Shown here: positions 1-10,427 of the stretch, one piece after another
How the letters are laid out: every line of letters starts with the position of its first letter
Position numbering within the stretch: position 1 is the first letter of the stretch
Assembly: GCF_013178945.1 (NCBI RefSeq)
Contig: NZ_JABFDM010000004.1
Location: 62,001 to 126,000 of the forward strand
Length of the DNA stretch: 64,000 bases
Direction of reading: 5' to 3'
From: Bradyrhizobium aeschynomenes
GTDB lineage: Bacteria > Pseudomonadota > Alphaproteobacteria > Rhizobiales > Xanthobacteraceae
Position numbers and translations under genes: made by a program
Notes under the pieces: generated by a model
The model's database searches: none
What the model saw: only the letters and a program-made list of their open reading frames with translations
Told to the model about the DNA's origin: nothing

Positions 1-1
1 C

Positions 2-76
2 GCGGACTTCGCCACCGCGATCCAGTTTGGTGCGACCCACGTGCGGGTCGGCTCGGCGATCTTCGGGCATCGCTGA
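2..76 (+). CDS. YggS-family PLP-binding protein, C-terminal end (partial)
   Basis: The reading frame open from the window edge encodes 24 residues before a TGA. They include the segment GATHVRVGSAIFG, typical of the C-terminus of YggS/PROSC pyridoxal-phosphate homeostasis proteins, where the R-V-G-x-A-I-F-G stretch helps bind the cofactor phosphate. Only the tail is visible, so activity and start cannot be judged. Family assignment rests on this short motif. Confidence 0.7.
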   Translation, partial: ADFATAIQFGATHVRVGSAIFGHR

Positions 77-101
77 GGCACTTGCCTCGCCTTCCTGCCG
101 C

Positions 102-887
102 TCATTCGAATTGGACCGACACCCGCCCGAGATCGCCGAAGTCGGCCTCCATCACGTCGCCACTGTCGATCGGCAGCGGCGGATGGCAGGTGCCGGTGGT
201 GACCACCTGCCCTGCTCGAGCCGGGATGCCGAGCTGCCGCAGCTCGTTGACCAGCCAGGCCAGAGCCACGCGGGGATCGCCGAGCACGTTGCGGCCATGG
301 CCGATGAAGGTTTCGCCGCGCAGGCTGATGCGCGGCCGCTCCTCGATCAGGTCGCGGCTGCGCCAGTCGGCGGTGGTCGGTTCGCCCAGCACGAACAGAT
401 GCGCGCAGGCATTGTCGGCGATCAGCTGCGCCTCGCCGGCGCTGACGAAATCGGCGAAGCGCGAATCCGGGATTTCGATTGCGGGGTGCAACGTGGCGAC
501 GGCGGCGAGCACCTCGGCGACATCATAAGGTGTTGGCCGCGGCGGCAGGTCGACACCGAGGCGGAAGGCGAATTCCGGCTCGGCCACGCGCATGGCGTTG
601 CCGGCCATGGAAGCGGCGCCGCCCACCGGGAGCACGGTCTCGGCGAGGATCCGCCCGGCCATCGGGCCGGCGACATTGATATGGCGCTGTCCCGCCTCGC
701 TGGTGGCCGCGATCTTCCAGCCGAACAACGGCTTGTCCGAGTGGTTCTCGAGCGCAGCCTGGATCGCATAGCCTGCGGCGCGGTCATGGGGACGCAGCTC
801 CGGCGGCAGTTCGGCGAGCTTGCTCCCCTGCTGCCAGTGCGAGCGCAGAATGGCCGAGGCGCCGGCAGGCTGATCGGTCGCGCACAT
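102..887 (-). CDS. 2-keto-4-pentenoate hydratase-like protein (FAH family)
   Basis: 261 residues with the layout of MhpD/2-oxopent-4-enoate hydratases of the fumarylacetoacetate hydrolase superfamily: an N-terminal helical part (AAGYAIQ), the GWKIAATS segment, the acidic metal-site region AEPEFAFRLG, and a C-terminal VTTGTCHPP-like stretch. The family hydrates or hydrolyses dienoic keto acids from aromatic-ring breakdown using a divalent metal; the substrate here is unknown. A GGAGGA-type ribosome site precedes the ATG. No other catabolic gene lies beside it, so a dedicated pathway cannot be inferred. Confidence 0.8.
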   Translation of the reverse strand: MCATDQPAGASAILRSHWQQGSKLAELPPELRPHDRAAGYAIQAALENHSDKPLFGWKIAATSEAGQRHINVAGPMAGRILAETVLPVGGAASMAGNAMRVAEPEFAFRLGVDLPPRPTPYDVAEVLAAVATLHPAIEIPDSRFADFVSAGEAQLIADNACAHLFVLGEPTTADWRSRDLIEERPRISLRGETFIGHGRNVLGDPRVALAWLVNELRQLGIPARAGQVVTTGTCHPPLPIDSGDVMEADFGDLGRVSVQFE

Positions 888-907
888 GATGTCCTCCCCG
901 TCTCCCG

Positions 908-1429
908 TTATTCGATCACGATCCTGGTGCGCGGGCCGATCCTTTGCAACAGAAGGAGCATCGCAGGCCGGGTCATGGCGACGCAGCCCGCGGTCGGAGC
1001 GAAATGCGGCCGCGCCAGATGCAGGAACACGGCGCTGCCGCGGCCCGCGATCCGGGGCCGCGTGTTGTGGTCGATCTCGACGATGAAGTCGTAAAGATGG
1101 TCCGGGCGCGCCAGCCGGTCGCCGGGCTGGTCACCGCGCCGCCGGATCGGCTGGTTGTAGTGCCGGTCGGCGGGATCCTCGCACCAGGCGTCGTCGGGGC
1201 CGATCAGCCGGACCGGCAGCGAGGTGCGTGGGCGCGGATGCCGGTCGGCGCGCCACCATAGCCGGCGCGGATAGAAGGTCCCGCGCGGAGTGCCGCCGTC
1301 GCCCTCCCGCTTGTTGGCCAGGATGCCGCCACGGCCAAGAGCGACCGGGATGACGTGGCCCCAGACCTTGAGCCAGCCGCGCTGTCGGCACCCGGCCTTG
1401 GTGCTGATCGCGATCAGCGATGCTGGCAT
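908..1429 (-). CDS. L,D-transpeptidase / YkuD-domain protein
   Basis: The C-terminal half carries the YkuD catalytic signature: a conserved histidine in AVFLHLARP followed by a Gly-Cys-Val motif (TAGCVAM), with the cysteine as nucleophile. Such proteins form 3-3 cross-links in peptidoglycan or attach envelope proteins to it. The open frame extends to 1486, but the internal ATG giving MPASLIAIS fits the family better, leaving about 173 residues. No clear signal peptide is seen, as is common for short rhizobial YkuD proteins. The usual serine before GC is alanine here. Confidence 0.75.
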   Translation of the reverse strand: MPASLIAISTKAGCRQRGWLKVWGHVIPVALGRGGILANKREGDGGTPRGTFYPRRLWWRADRHPRPRTSLPVRLIGPDDAWCEDPADRHYNQPIRRRGDQPGDRLARPDHLYDFIVEIDHNTRPRIAGRGSAVFLHLARPHFAPTAGCVAMTRPAMLLLLQRIGPRTRIVIE

Positions 1430-1705
1430 GCCACCAACCTTTGTCCATAAAGATATGAAACAACGTGCCTTTTCATTGCCATGCATTGCCCGGCAATTGC
1501 CTTAATGTCGGCGAATGGTCCGCCGCGAGGGTCGACCAGGACATTCATCGCATTCCCTGCCCAATTCTGGAGTAGAGTAGCCGGCGCTTGTGAATCGGTA
1601 ACAGCCCCCTACTTCAAGACGAAACAGGGCTGATGAGCCTGTTTGCCCACCGTTGACGGCGCCACCTCCCGGATTCCCGCCGGCGCCACCAAGAGGATTG
1701 TACCA

Positions 1706-2392
1706 ATGGCCAATGCCCGCAAGATCCTGATCGTGGACGACGACACCGATCTGCGCGACACCCTGATGGAGCAGCTCTCGCTGCATGACGAGTTCGAGGC
1801 CCAGGCGGTGGACACCGGCGCCAAGGGCGCCAGCGCGGCAAAGGCCAATTCCCCCGATCTGGTGCTGATGGATGTCGGCCTGCCCGATACCGATGGCCGC
1901 GAGGTGGTGCGGTCGCTGCGCAAGGGCGGCTTCAAGGCGCCGATCATCATGCTGACCGGGCACGACACTGATTCGGACACGATCCTCGGCCTCGAATCCG
2001 GCGCCAACGACTACGTCGCCAAGCCGTTCCGCTTCGCCGTCCTGCTGGCGCGCATCCGCGCCCAGTTGCGCCAGCATGAGGCGAGCGAGGATGCGGTGTT
2101 CTCGGTCGGCCCCTACAGTTTCCGGCCGGGCTCGAAGATGCTGACCGGCGCCAACGCCCGCAAGGTCCGCCTGACCGAGAAGGAGACGGCGATCCTGCGT
2201 TTCCTCTACCGCGCCGGCCAGCAGCCGGTGTCGCGCGAGACCCTGCTCCAGGAGGTCTGGGGCTACAATTCCGGCGTCACCACCCATACGCTGGAGACCC
2301 ACATTTACCGTCTGCGGCAGAAAATCGAGAAAGATGCCGCGAATCCAGAGATTCTGGTGACGGAGGCCGGTGGATACAAGCTGGTGCCGTGA
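1706..2392 (+). CDS. cenR: OmpR/PhoB-type response regulator, CenR/OtpR-like
   Basis: 228 residues. The receiver domain (about 1-120) has the acidic pocket VDDD at 10-13, phosphoacceptor Asp56 in LMDVGLPD and Lys106 in AKPFRF; a winged-helix DNA-binding domain follows (about 130-228, ending in LETHIYRLRQKIEKD and GGYKLVP). The sequence strongly resembles from memory CenR of Caulobacter, an envelope-integrity regulator, and OtpR of Brucella. Start chosen at 1706 because an AGAGGA site precedes it, whereas the frame opens earlier at 1643. The next gene encodes a cNMP-binding protein, as beside otpR in Brucella. No histidine kinase gene is adjacent. Confidence 0.8.
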   Translation: MANARKILIVDDDTDLRDTLMEQLSLHDEFEAQAVDTGAKGASAAKANSPDLVLMDVGLPDTDGREVVRSLRKGGFKAPIIMLTGHDTDSDTILGLESGANDYVAKPFRFAVLLARIRAQLRQHEASEDAVFSVGPYSFRPGSKMLTGANARKVRLTEKETAILRFLYRAGQQPVSRETLLQEVWGYNSGVTTHTLETHIYRLRQKIEKDAANPEILVTEAGGYKLVP

Positions 2393-2458
2393 TACGTTCG
2401 GGGATTGGCGGTTTGCCGTCTATGATATTGGTTCCATTTCGCCTTCCCCGGGCCCTCG

Positions 2459-2902
2459 ATGTCGATCGAAGACGATATTGCGCTGCTGGAGCGCGTCCCG
2501 ACCCTGCGTCTGTTGGGAAGCGATTCGCTGCGCATGATCGCGATCGGCTCCGAGCAGCGTAACATCCAGAGCGGCGAGACGCTGTTTCGCGAGGGCGACA
2601 CGGCCGATTGCGGCTATGTCGTCCAGCGCGGCGCGTTGAGCGTCAGCGACGAAGGCGGGGCAGAGATCGTCGCCAGGCCCAGCATGCTGATCGGTGAGCT
2701 GGCGCTTCTGGTCGAGATGCGCCGCCCGGCGACGGCGACCGCTCTGGAATACTCCACCGTGGTGCGCATCTCGCGAAGCCTGTTTCAGCGCGTGCTGGAG
2801 AGCGATGCCGTGGCCGCGCGCCGCCTGCGCGACGAATTCGCCCACCGCGCCAGCCGAATCGCCAACGACATCCTGATGGCCGGCGCCAAGCTGACGTCGT
2901 GA
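2459..2902 (+). CDS. Cyclic-nucleotide-binding domain protein, no DNA-binding domain
   Basis: 147 residues made almost entirely of one cNMP-binding beta-roll: GETLFREGD, GYVVQRGAL, and the phosphate-binding-cassette-like region MLIGELALLVEMRRPATATA, where E and R residues are retained (GELALL...RRPATA). No helix-turn-helix follows, so this is not a Crp/Fnr activator; it resembles the proteins annotated in Brucella as a cAMP-dependent kinase regulatory subunit (cpk), which is co-transcribed with otpR. The 66-bp spacing from the upstream regulator suggests one operon. Ligand and partner are unknown. Confidence 0.8.
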   Translation: MSIEDDIALLERVPTLRLLGSDSLRMIAIGSEQRNIQSGETLFREGDTADCGYVVQRGALSVSDEGGAEIVARPSMLIGELALLVEMRRPATATALEYSTVVRISRSLFQRVLESDAVAARRLRDEFAHRASRIANDILMAGAKLTS

Positions 2903-2918
2903 CCCCAAGCGCGGACCG

Positions 2919-3734
2919 CTAGACGTCCAGCGTCACCGTGACCGGGACGTGGTCCGACGGCCTCTCCCAGCTGCGCGCATCGCGCAGGATCTTGAAGTCG
3001 CTGACGTGGTCCTTCAGCGCGCGTGACACCCAGATGTGGTCGAGCCGGCGGCCGCGGTCGCCGACGGTCCAGTCGGCGGCGCGGTAGCTCCACCATGTAT
3101 AGACCTTCTCCGACATCGGGATGCGCTCGCGCGCGACGTCGATCCATTCGCCATGGGCCTGCGCCGCCAGCAGCTTCTCGGTTTCGATGGGCGTGTGCGA
3201 GACCACCTTCAGGAGCTGCTTGTGCGACCAGACGTCGTGCTCATGCGGCGCGACGTTGAGATCGCCGACCAGGATGTGGCGGTCGTCGCCGCGCGGATGC
3301 AGCGGCTCGCACGCCTTCATCTCGTCGAGGAATTGCAATTTGTGCTCGAACTTCGGGTTCAGCGCGGGATCGGGAATGTCGCCGCCGGCGGGCACGTAGA
3401 AATTATGCAACACCAGCGGCTGCGCCAGCTGCGCCTTCTCGCCGAACGCCACCGTGATGTGGCGTGAGTCCACCTTGTCGCAGAACGTGCGGACGTTCGT
3501 ATCCTCGAACGGCCATTTCGAGATCACGGCGACGCCGTGATAGCCCTTCTGCCCGTTCAGCGCGATGTGCTCATAGCCGAGCCGCTTGAACCGTTTCAGC
3601 GGGAAGGCATCGTCGATGCACTTGGTCTCCTGCAGGCACAGCACATCGGGCCTGACCTGCTTGATGAGCTTGGCGACGAGGTCGATGCGCAGGCGCACCG
3701 AGTTGATGTTCCAGGTGGTTAGGACGAGACGCAT
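2919..3734 (-). CDS. xthA: Exodeoxyribonuclease III
   Basis: 271 residues of the exonuclease-endonuclease-phosphatase fold. It starts TTWNINSVRLR, has the metal-binding glutamate in LCLQETKC, the GDLNVAPHEHDVW motif, and the C-terminal RLDHIWVS and SDHVPV motifs that provide the catalytic Asp-His. It cleaves DNA at abasic sites and removes 3' blocking groups in base excision repair. It is convergent with the cNMP-binding gene, with only 16 bp between the two stop codons. Length and motifs are complete. Confidence 0.95.
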   Translation of the reverse strand: MRLVLTTWNINSVRLRIDLVAKLIKQVRPDVLCLQETKCIDDAFPLKRFKRLGYEHIALNGQKGYHGVAVISKWPFEDTNVRTFCDKVDSRHITVAFGEKAQLAQPLVLHNFYVPAGGDIPDPALNPKFEHKLQFLDEMKACEPLHPRGDDRHILVGDLNVAPHEHDVWSHKQLLKVVSHTPIETEKLLAAQAHGEWIDVARERIPMSEKVYTWWSYRAADWTVGDRGRRLDHIWVSRALKDHVSDFKILRDARSWERPSDHVPVTVTLDV

Positions 3735-3854
3735 GGGATTTGCGATAGCATGAATTGAGCCGCCGTCAGCGCCCTGGCTGACGACGAGACGGGCCGGAGA
3801 CAGCGCAGGCCGTGATATCCGCGAGCTTATCCCCAGCCATGATCCGTGAGGAAA

Positions 3855-4796
3855 TCAGCGCCGCTTGGCCTCGATCACGTCCCACACGCGCGCGGCGATG
3901 TCCGGGCCGCCGAGCCGGGAGATCGCGCGGATGCCGGTCGGCGAGGTCACGTTGATCTCGGTGAGATTGCCGTCGATGACGTCGATGCCGACCAGCAGCA
4001 GGCCGCGGGCGCGCAGCTCCGGGCCGAGCGTGTCGCAGATCTCGCGCTCGCGCGGGCTGAGATCGGTCGCCTGCGCAGCGCCGCCGCGGACCATGTTGGA
4101 GCGAAGGTCATCAGCGGCGGGCACGCGGTTGACGGCGCCGGCGAACTCGCCGTCGACCAGGATGATGCGCTTGTCGCCATGCTTCACCTCGGGAAGGAAG
4201 CGCTGGATCACCCAGGGCTCCCTGAACGTCACCGAGAACATGTCGAACAGCGAGCCGAAATTCATGTCCTGCGGCATCACGCGGAACACCGCCGCGCCGC
4301 CATGGCCGTGCAGCGGCTTCATCACCACGGCGCCGTGCTGATCGCGGAAGGCGTTGATCTCGTCGAGATCGCGCGAAATCAAGGTCGGCGGCATCAGCTG
4401 CGGAAAGTTCATTACGAACAGCTTTTCCGGCGCATTGCGCACGCTGGCGGGGTCATTCACCACCAGCGTCTTCGGATGGATGCGCTCGAGGAAATGCGTC
4501 GAGGTGATGTAGGCGAGATCGAACGGCGGATCCTGGCGCAGCAGCACGACGTCGAACGATGTCAGCGCCGTCGGCTTCGGCTCGCCGAGCGTGAAGTGAT
4601 CGCCGACCTGGTCGCGCACGGTCAGCGCCTGCACCGGTGCGTACAGTTCCTCGCCGCGCAACGAGAGCTTGTCCGGCGTGTAGTAGCACAGGCCATGGCC
4701 GCGCCGCTGCGCTTCGAGCAGCATCGCAAATGTCGAGTCGCCGCGGATGTTGATGCGCGCGATGGGGTCCATCTGGACGGCGACGTTCAGTTTCAT
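3855..4796 (-). CDS. gshB: Glutathione synthetase
   Basis: 313 residues of the bacterial GshB ATP-grasp family. It starts with [14 protein letters not shown], includes LLRQDPPFD and YITSTHFLE, the ATP-grasp loop [14 protein letters not shown], and the metal-site region ending [12 protein letters not shown]. It joins gamma-glutamylcysteine to glycine to make glutathione in the cytoplasm. It is the last gene of the minus-strand run rsmI-yraN-gshB, an arrangement common in rhizobia. Confidence 0.97.
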   Translation of the reverse strand: MKLNVAVQMDPIARINIRGDSTFAMLLEAQRRGHGLCYYTPDKLSLRGEELYAPVQALTVRDQVGDHFTLGEPKPTALTSFDVVLLRQDPPFDLAYITSTHFLERIHPKTLVVNDPASVRNAPEKLFVMNFPQLMPPTLISRDLDEINAFRDQHGAVVMKPLHGHGGAAVFRVMPQDMNFGSLFDMFSVTFREPWVIQRFLPEVKHGDKRIILVDGEFAGAVNRVPAADDLRSNMVRGGAAQATDLSPREREICDTLGPELRARGLLLVGIDVIDGNLTEINVTSPTGIRAISRLGGPDIAARVWDVIEAKRR

Positions 4797-4830
4797 GGGC
4801 AGGTCCCGGTCTGTCTGCAGTGGCTCGGTG

Positions 4831-5227
4831 TCATTGGCTGGCGTCGAACGCCGCGATCAGATGGCGCGGCAGGCTGCGCGGCGCAACCAGAATCGCGTCG
4901 AAGCGCAGCTCCAATTCGGCATGGTCGGGATGCGCCATCAGCCAAGCCTGCGCGGCATCGATGATACGATGCTGCTGGCGCGGCGTCACCGCATAGGCGG
5001 CGTCGTCGAGCGAGGCGCGCGCCTTGACCTCGACGAAGGCGACGAGGTTGCGTTTGCGCGCAATGATGTCGATCTCGCCATGTGGCGTGCGAAAGCGCTT
5101 GGCGAGGATGCGATAGCCCTTGGCCATCAGCAGTGCGGCGGCGCGGGCTTCGGCCGAGAGGCCGGTGCGGAAGGCGGCGACGCGCTCCGGCGCGGCGGTC
5201 TTGACGGGCTTGTCGGGGGACGCACGC

Positions 5228-5241
<14 letters not shown>
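4831..5241 (-). CDS. yraN: YraN/UPF0102 family nuclease-like protein
   Basis: 136 residues, the usual size for UPF0102. Family hallmarks are [34 protein letters not shown] and [10 protein letters not shown] in shortened form here; the pattern G-E-I-D...V-E-V-K is a PD-(D/E)xK nuclease core. The open frame reaches 5391 but that part is a shadow of rsmI; the ATG at 5241 gives the canonical N-terminus and overlaps the 3' end of rsmI by 14 bp, so the two are probably co-translated. Biochemical role is not settled in the family. Confidence 0.9.
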
Positions 5242-6187
<946 letters not shown>

Positions 6188-6491
6188 CGGGGTAATTTAA
6201 AGGGCCGGGCCGGGGAATGCCACCGTGGAACAGTGGTTCTATGAATGTGAAGGTCCAACCGGCATGGCCGGCCGCGCCGTTCATCGGAGCTTCAAGTTCG
6301 AAAATGCACTTCAAAGGGCATTGCTTCGAGCAGGGGATAGGCCGTGCAAAACGTCGATTTGATATTCTGTGTGGCTCTGACAGCCTTTTGTTTTGCTTAA
6401 CTATTCGTCGACAATATGAGTGAATCAGCACGGCCTGGGGGACGTGCGGTTGGGGAACTTGTGGCCGGTCTCGGCCGAGCGAAGAGATGCC
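6188..6491. other. Divergent intergenic region between rsmI and the LpoA-like gene
   Basis: 304 bases separating divergent genes, so it should contain both promoters. It is A+T-richer than its flanks, notably around 6355-6420, but no confident -35/-10 pair, repeat or RNA structure is recognised by eye. An open frame over 6217-6423 has no coding character. Confidence 0.5.
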
Positions 6492-7712
6492 ATGGTGGGC
6501 CCGCGTCATCCCAGTTCTCACGGTCCGGGACCCCAGGGGGTTGCCCGGCGAACGGCGCTCGGCCTGATCCTCGGCGCGCCGCTGCTGTCGGCATGTTCCA
6601 ACGTCCAGCAGGGCTTTGGCCAGCTTTCGAACCCATTCGAGCAGCCCACGGCGCCCGCCGGACCGCCGCAGCAGCCGGCGGTGGCCGGTAACGGCCAGGT
6701 CAAGGTCGGGCTGATCCTGCCGCTGTCGGCATCGGGCAATGCCGGCGTCGCCGCGCAATCGATGAAGAGCGCGGCCGAGATGGCGCTGGCCGAGTTTCAG
6801 AACCCCAACATCCAGCTCCTGATCAAGGACGACGCCGGTAGTCCGCAAGGCGCGCAGCAAAGCGCGCAACAGGCGTGCGACGAAGGCGCGGAGATCATCC
6901 TCGGGCCGTTGTTCGCCGGCTCGGTGCCGGCGACCGCGCAGGTGGCGCGGACGCGCAACGTCTCGGTGATCGCCTTCTCGACCGACTCGAGCGTCGCCGG
7001 ACGGGGTGTCTATCTGCTGAGCTTCCTGCCGGAGTCCGATGCCACCCGCATCGTCGACTATTCCGCGAGCGTGGGAAAACGCTCCTTTGCCGCGCTGCTC
7101 CCGGACAATGCCTATGGCACCGTCGTCGAGGGCGCCTTCAAGACGGCCGTCACCCGCCGCGGCGGACGAATCGTGGCGTTCGAGAAATATTCCGGCGACC
7201 GCACGATGCCCGCCCGGGCCGTGGCGCAGGCGCTCGGTGGCGCCGATGCGCTGCTGCTGGCCGACGACGGCGATTCGGTCGTGGCGACCGCCGATGCGCT
7301 CACGGCGGCCGGTGCGAACCTGCGCAACATCCAGCTGCTGGGCACGGGGTTGTGGGACCATCCGCGCGTTTACAACAGCGCCAGCATGCAAGGCGGTGTC
7401 TATGCTGCGCCCGATCCTTCGGGCTTCCGTGCCTTCGCCGGCCGCTACCGCACGCGTTTTGGTGGCGATCCCGTGCGCACGGCGACGCTGGCCTATGATG
7501 CCGTGGCGCTGGTCGCCGCGCTGGCGCGCACCCAAGGCGCCCAGCGCTTCGCGCCGGATGTGCTGACCAACTCATCCGGCTTTGCCGGCATCGACGGGCT
7601 GTTTCGGTTCCGCAGCGACGGCACCAATGAGCGCGGGCTCGCGGTCATGCGCGTCGGCACCGGCGGCGCGCAGGCCGTGGCCGGTGCGCCCAAGAGCTTC
7701 AGCGCGACTTAG
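6492..7712 (+). CDS. Penicillin-binding-protein activator, LpoA/periplasmic-binding-like lipoprotein
   Basis: 406 residues. After a twin-arginine-like basic stretch (VARRTALGLILGAPLLSAC) there is a lipobox with the acylated cysteine in LLSAC, so the protein is probably an outer- or inner-membrane lipoprotein. The rest is a type-1 periplasmic-binding fold of the Leu/Ile/Val-receptor kind (VKVGLILPLSASGNAGVAA; EIILGPLFAGSV; FAALLPDNAYG). In proteobacteria this family, found beside rsmI, activates PBP1A-type peptidoglycan synthases. The start at 6492 is preceded by GAAGAG at suitable spacing; the longer frame to 6420 is less likely. Confidence 0.85.
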   Translation: MVGPRHPSSHGPGPQGVARRTALGLILGAPLLSACSNVQQGFGQLSNPFEQPTAPAGPPQQPAVAGNGQVKVGLILPLSASGNAGVAAQSMKSAAEMALAEFQNPNIQLLIKDDAGSPQGAQQSAQQACDEGAEIILGPLFAGSVPATAQVARTRNVSVIAFSTDSSVAGRGVYLLSFLPESDATRIVDYSASVGKRSFAALLPDNAYGTVVEGAFKTAVTRRGGRIVAFEKYSGDRTMPARAVAQALGGADALLLADDGDSVVATADALTAAGANLRNIQLLGTGLWDHPRVYNSASMQGGVYAAPDPSGFRAFAGRYRTRFGGDPVRTATLAYDAVALVAALARTQGAQRFAPDVLTNSSGFAGIDGLFRFRSDGTNERGLAVMRVGTGGAQAVAGAPKSFSAT

Positions 7713-7752
7713 CTTCCGCGCGACGCAAACGACGACGAGTGCGCCGATCGGC

Positions 7753-8910
7753 TCAGGCGGCGAGATCGGCGACGACGGCGTCCAGCACCGGAAAACCCTC
7801 CTGCGTGACGCGCAGCCGTCCGTCCGTGTCGACGGCGATCGCGCCCTCCTCGCGCAGCAGCGCGATGCGGCGCGGATCGAGTGCTCGCCCCGAGATCGCG
7901 GCATAACGCCGTGGGTCGATGCCTTCGGCGAGCCGGAGCCCCATCAGCAGAAACTCGTCGGCGCGTTCCTCGCGATTGAGCAGATCGTCCGTCATGACGC
8001 CGTGTCCAGTGGACTCGACCCGCATCACCCAGGCCTCGGGCCGCTTGTCGGTCGCGGTGGCGTGTCGGATGCCATCGATATCGAGCCGGCCATGGGCGCC
8101 GGGACCGATGCCGGCATATTCCTGGCCGCGCCAATAGACGAGATTGTGCCGGCACTCCGCGCCGGGACGGGCATGGTTCGAGATCTCATAGGCCGGCAGG
8201 CCGTGACGGGCGCAGACCTCCTGGGTCACGTCGTACAGCGTGCGCGCCAGGCCCTCGTCGGGCGTCTTCAGCTTGCCGGCGGCATGCAGCCCGAAGAACG
8301 GCGTGCCCTCTTCGATCGTGAGCTGGTACAGCGACAGATGCTCGGCCGCCTCGCCGATCGCGCGGGTCAGCTCCTCCGTCCACATCGCCGGCGTCTGGTC
8401 GGGCCGGGCATAGATCAGGTCGAAGGAATAGCGATCGAAGGCGCCACGCGCGATCGCCACCGCCTGCATCGCTTCCTCCGCCGTGTGCAGACGTCCCAGC
8501 ATCTTCAGCGAGGCATCGTCCATCGCCTGGACGCCCAGCGAGACGCGGTTGACGCCGGCGGTGCGATAGCCGGCAAAGCGCGTTGCCTCGACGCTGGTCG
8601 GATTGGCCTCCAGCGACACCTCGACGTCACCGGCGACGTGCCAGTGCTTGCCGATTGCATCCAGAATCGCGCCGACGGTCTGCGGCTGCATCAGCGACGG
8701 CGTGCCGCCGCCGAGGAAGATCGAGGTGACGGTGCGCGGTCCAATGCGGCCGGCGGTGGTCGCGATCTCCTGCGCGAAGGCGCGGGCGAACCGCTCCTGG
8801 TCGATGGCGGCGTGGCGGACGTGACTGTTGAAGTCGCAATACGGACATTTCGACAGGCAGAACGGCCAGTGCACATAGACGCCGAACGCTTCGCTGTCAG
8901 CGTTGGTCAA
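7753..8910 (-). CDS. hemW: HemW-type radical SAM heme chaperone
   Basis: 385 residues with the radical SAM CxxxCxxC cluster in CLSKCPYCDFN near the N-terminus, then TSIFLGGGTPSLM, EANPTSVE, GVNRVSLGVQAMDD and a HemN C-terminal region. Formerly called oxygen-independent coproporphyrinogen oxidase-like; the HemW branch delivers heme to respiratory proteins. The start is TTG at 8910, supported by GGAG seven bases upstream, and it overlaps the end of rdgB by 14 bp. It is the last gene of rph-rdgB-hemW. Confidence 0.93.
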   Translation of the reverse strand: MTNADSEAFGVYVHWPFCLSKCPYCDFNSHVRHAAIDQERFARAFAQEIATTAGRIGPRTVTSIFLGGGTPSLMQPQTVGAILDAIGKHWHVAGDVEVSLEANPTSVEATRFAGYRTAGVNRVSLGVQAMDDASLKMLGRLHTAEEAMQAVAIARGAFDRYSFDLIYARPDQTPAMWTEELTRAIGEAAEHLSLYQLTIEEGTPFFGLHAAGKLKTPDEGLARTLYDVTQEVCARHGLPAYEISNHARPGAECRHNLVYWRGQEYAGIGPGAHGRLDIDGIRHATATDKRPEAWVMRVESTGHGVMTDDLLNREERADEFLLMGLRLAEGIDPRRYAAISGRALDPRRIALLREEGAIAVDTDGRLRVTQEGFPVLDAVVADLAA

Positions 8911-9541
8911 GGCAGATCTCCGCGAGCTTCACGAAGGCACGAGCCCGGTGCGACAGGCCGAGTCCGAGCGGCGGCAGGCCGTGCTTCTCGATGCTGGTCA
9001 TCTCGCCGAAGGTGCGATCGTGCCCGTCGGGCAGGAACATCGGGTCATAGCCGAAGCCGGCGGTGCCGCGCGGCGGCCATACCAAGGTGCCGTCGACCCG
9101 CGCCTCGACCTCCTCGATGTGGCCGTCAGGCCAAGCGACGCACAGCGCCGAGACGAAATGGGCGCCGCGCCGGTCGGCGCCGACAGCGCCACGCTCCTGC
9201 AGCAGCCGCTCGATCCGCGTCATCGCCGCAGTGAAGTCCTTGCCAGGGCCGGCCCAACGGGCCGAGTAGATGCCCGGCGCGCCGTCGAGCCCATGCACCA
9301 CGATGCCCGAATCGTCGGCGAAGGCCGGCAGTTGCGCGGCCTCTGCTGCGGCCACCGCCTTGATGCGGGCATTGGCTTCGAACGTCTCGCCGGTCTCGTC
9401 GGGCTCGCCGAGCCCGAGTTCGCCGGCCGAAACCGCCTCGATGCCGTAGGGCGCCAGCAGCTCGCGCATCTCGGCGAGCTTGCCGGGATTATGGGTCGCA
9501 ATGACGATGCGGCCGGTGAGCTTGCGGTGGCTGCTGCTCAC
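8897..9541 (-). CDS. rdgB: XTP/dITP diphosphatase (RdgB/HAM1)
   Basis: 214 residues of the Ham1 family: the [14 protein letters not shown] motif, [23 protein letters not shown] shown here only in part, and GFGYDPMF near the C-terminus. It hydrolyses non-canonical purine triphosphates (dITP, XTP) and keeps them out of DNA and RNA. The start is GTG at 9541, forming a GTGA overlap with the rph stop, so translation is coupled. A longer open frame running upstream to 10171 is the rph shadow and not part of this protein. Confidence 0.95.
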   Translation of the reverse strand: MSSSHRKLTGRIVIATHNPGKLAEMRELLAPYGIEAVSAGELGLGEPDETGETFEANARIKAVAAAEAAQLPAFADDSGIVVHGLDGAPGIYSARWAGPGKDFTAAMTRIERLLQERGAVGADRRGAHFVSALCVAWPDGHIEEVEARVDGTLVWPPRGTAGFGYDPMFLPDGHDRTFGEMTSIEKHGLPPLGLGLSHRARAFVKLAEICLDQR

Positions 9542-10251
9542 GCGACCGCCATCTTCTGCAAGTCGACCAGCCGGGCGACGCCCTTGCGCGCGAGCGCCAT
9601 CAGCGCCAGGAACTCGGCCTCGGTGAACGGGGTCTTCTCCGCCGTGCCCTGCACCTCGATGATGCGGCCGTCGCCGGTCATGACGAAATTGGCGTCCGTC
9701 TCGGCCTCGGAATCCTCGGCGTAGTCGAGATCGAGCACCGGTGTGCCATTGTAGATGCCGCAGGAGATCGCGGCGACGTTGGCGCGCAGCACCTCGGTCT
9801 TGATCATGTTGCGCGATTTCATCCAGCGGATGCAGTCGGCCAGCGCGACCCAGGCGCCGGTGATCGAGGCGGTGCGGGTGCCGCCATCGGCCTGCAGCAC
9901 GTCGCAATCGACCGTGATCTGGCGCTCGCCGAGCGCTTCGAGGTCGATCGCGGTGCGCAGCGAGCGGCCGATCAGGCGCTGGATCTCGACGGTGCGCCCG
10001 GTCTGCTTGCCGGCCGAGGCCTCGCGCCGGGTCCGCTCCAGCGTGGCGCGCGGCAACATGCCGTATTCGGCGGTAATCCAGCCGCGTCCCTGGCCCTTGA
10101 GCCAGGGCGGAAGCCGGTCCTCGAGCGTGGCGGTGACCAGGACATGGGTGTCGCCGAACTTCACCAGGCACGAGCCCTCGGCGTATTTGACGACGCCGCG
10201 TTCCAGGCTCACGGCCCGCAATTCATCTGGTGCACGGCGGCTCGGCCGCAT
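9538..10251 (-). CDS. rph: Ribonuclease PH
   Basis: 237 residues, the normal length. Typical motifs are [40 protein letters not shown], and [14 protein letters not shown] with the phosphate-binding residues. It trims tRNA 3' ends phosphorolytically. The gene is first in a three-gene overlapping set with rdgB and hemW and is divergent from hrcA; rph next to hrcA-grpE is a conserved alphaproteobacterial order. GGAGAG precedes the ATG. Confidence 0.97.
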   Translation of the reverse strand: MRPSRRAPDELRAVSLERGVVKYAEGSCLVKFGDTHVLVTATLEDRLPPWLKGQGRGWITAEYGMLPRATLERTRREASAGKQTGRTVEIQRLIGRSLRTAIDLEALGERQITVDCDVLQADGGTRTASITGAWVALADCIRWMKSRNMIKTEVLRANVAAISCGIYNGTPVLDLDYAEDSEAETDANFVMTGDGRIIEVQGTAEKTPFTEAEFLALMALARKGVARLVDLQKMAVA

Positions 10252-10427
10252 GATTCTCTCCGTAAAAAGGGCAGAAGACCCATCTGCTCGGCCTTGTAGG
10301 AGCCGGGACCCGCAGCGGCAAGGGCATAATCGAGCGCGAATCAGCGCCGGAGCACCCGCTCAAGATCGGCTTGCCACCGAGCCGCCGCATGGCCAAATTA
10401 CATGCAAATGGGTGAGGAGGATATCTG

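Noticed and set aside
10252-10427. CIRCE operator upstream of hrcA
   Set aside because: No TTAGCACTC/GAGTGCTAA-type inverted repeat is visible.
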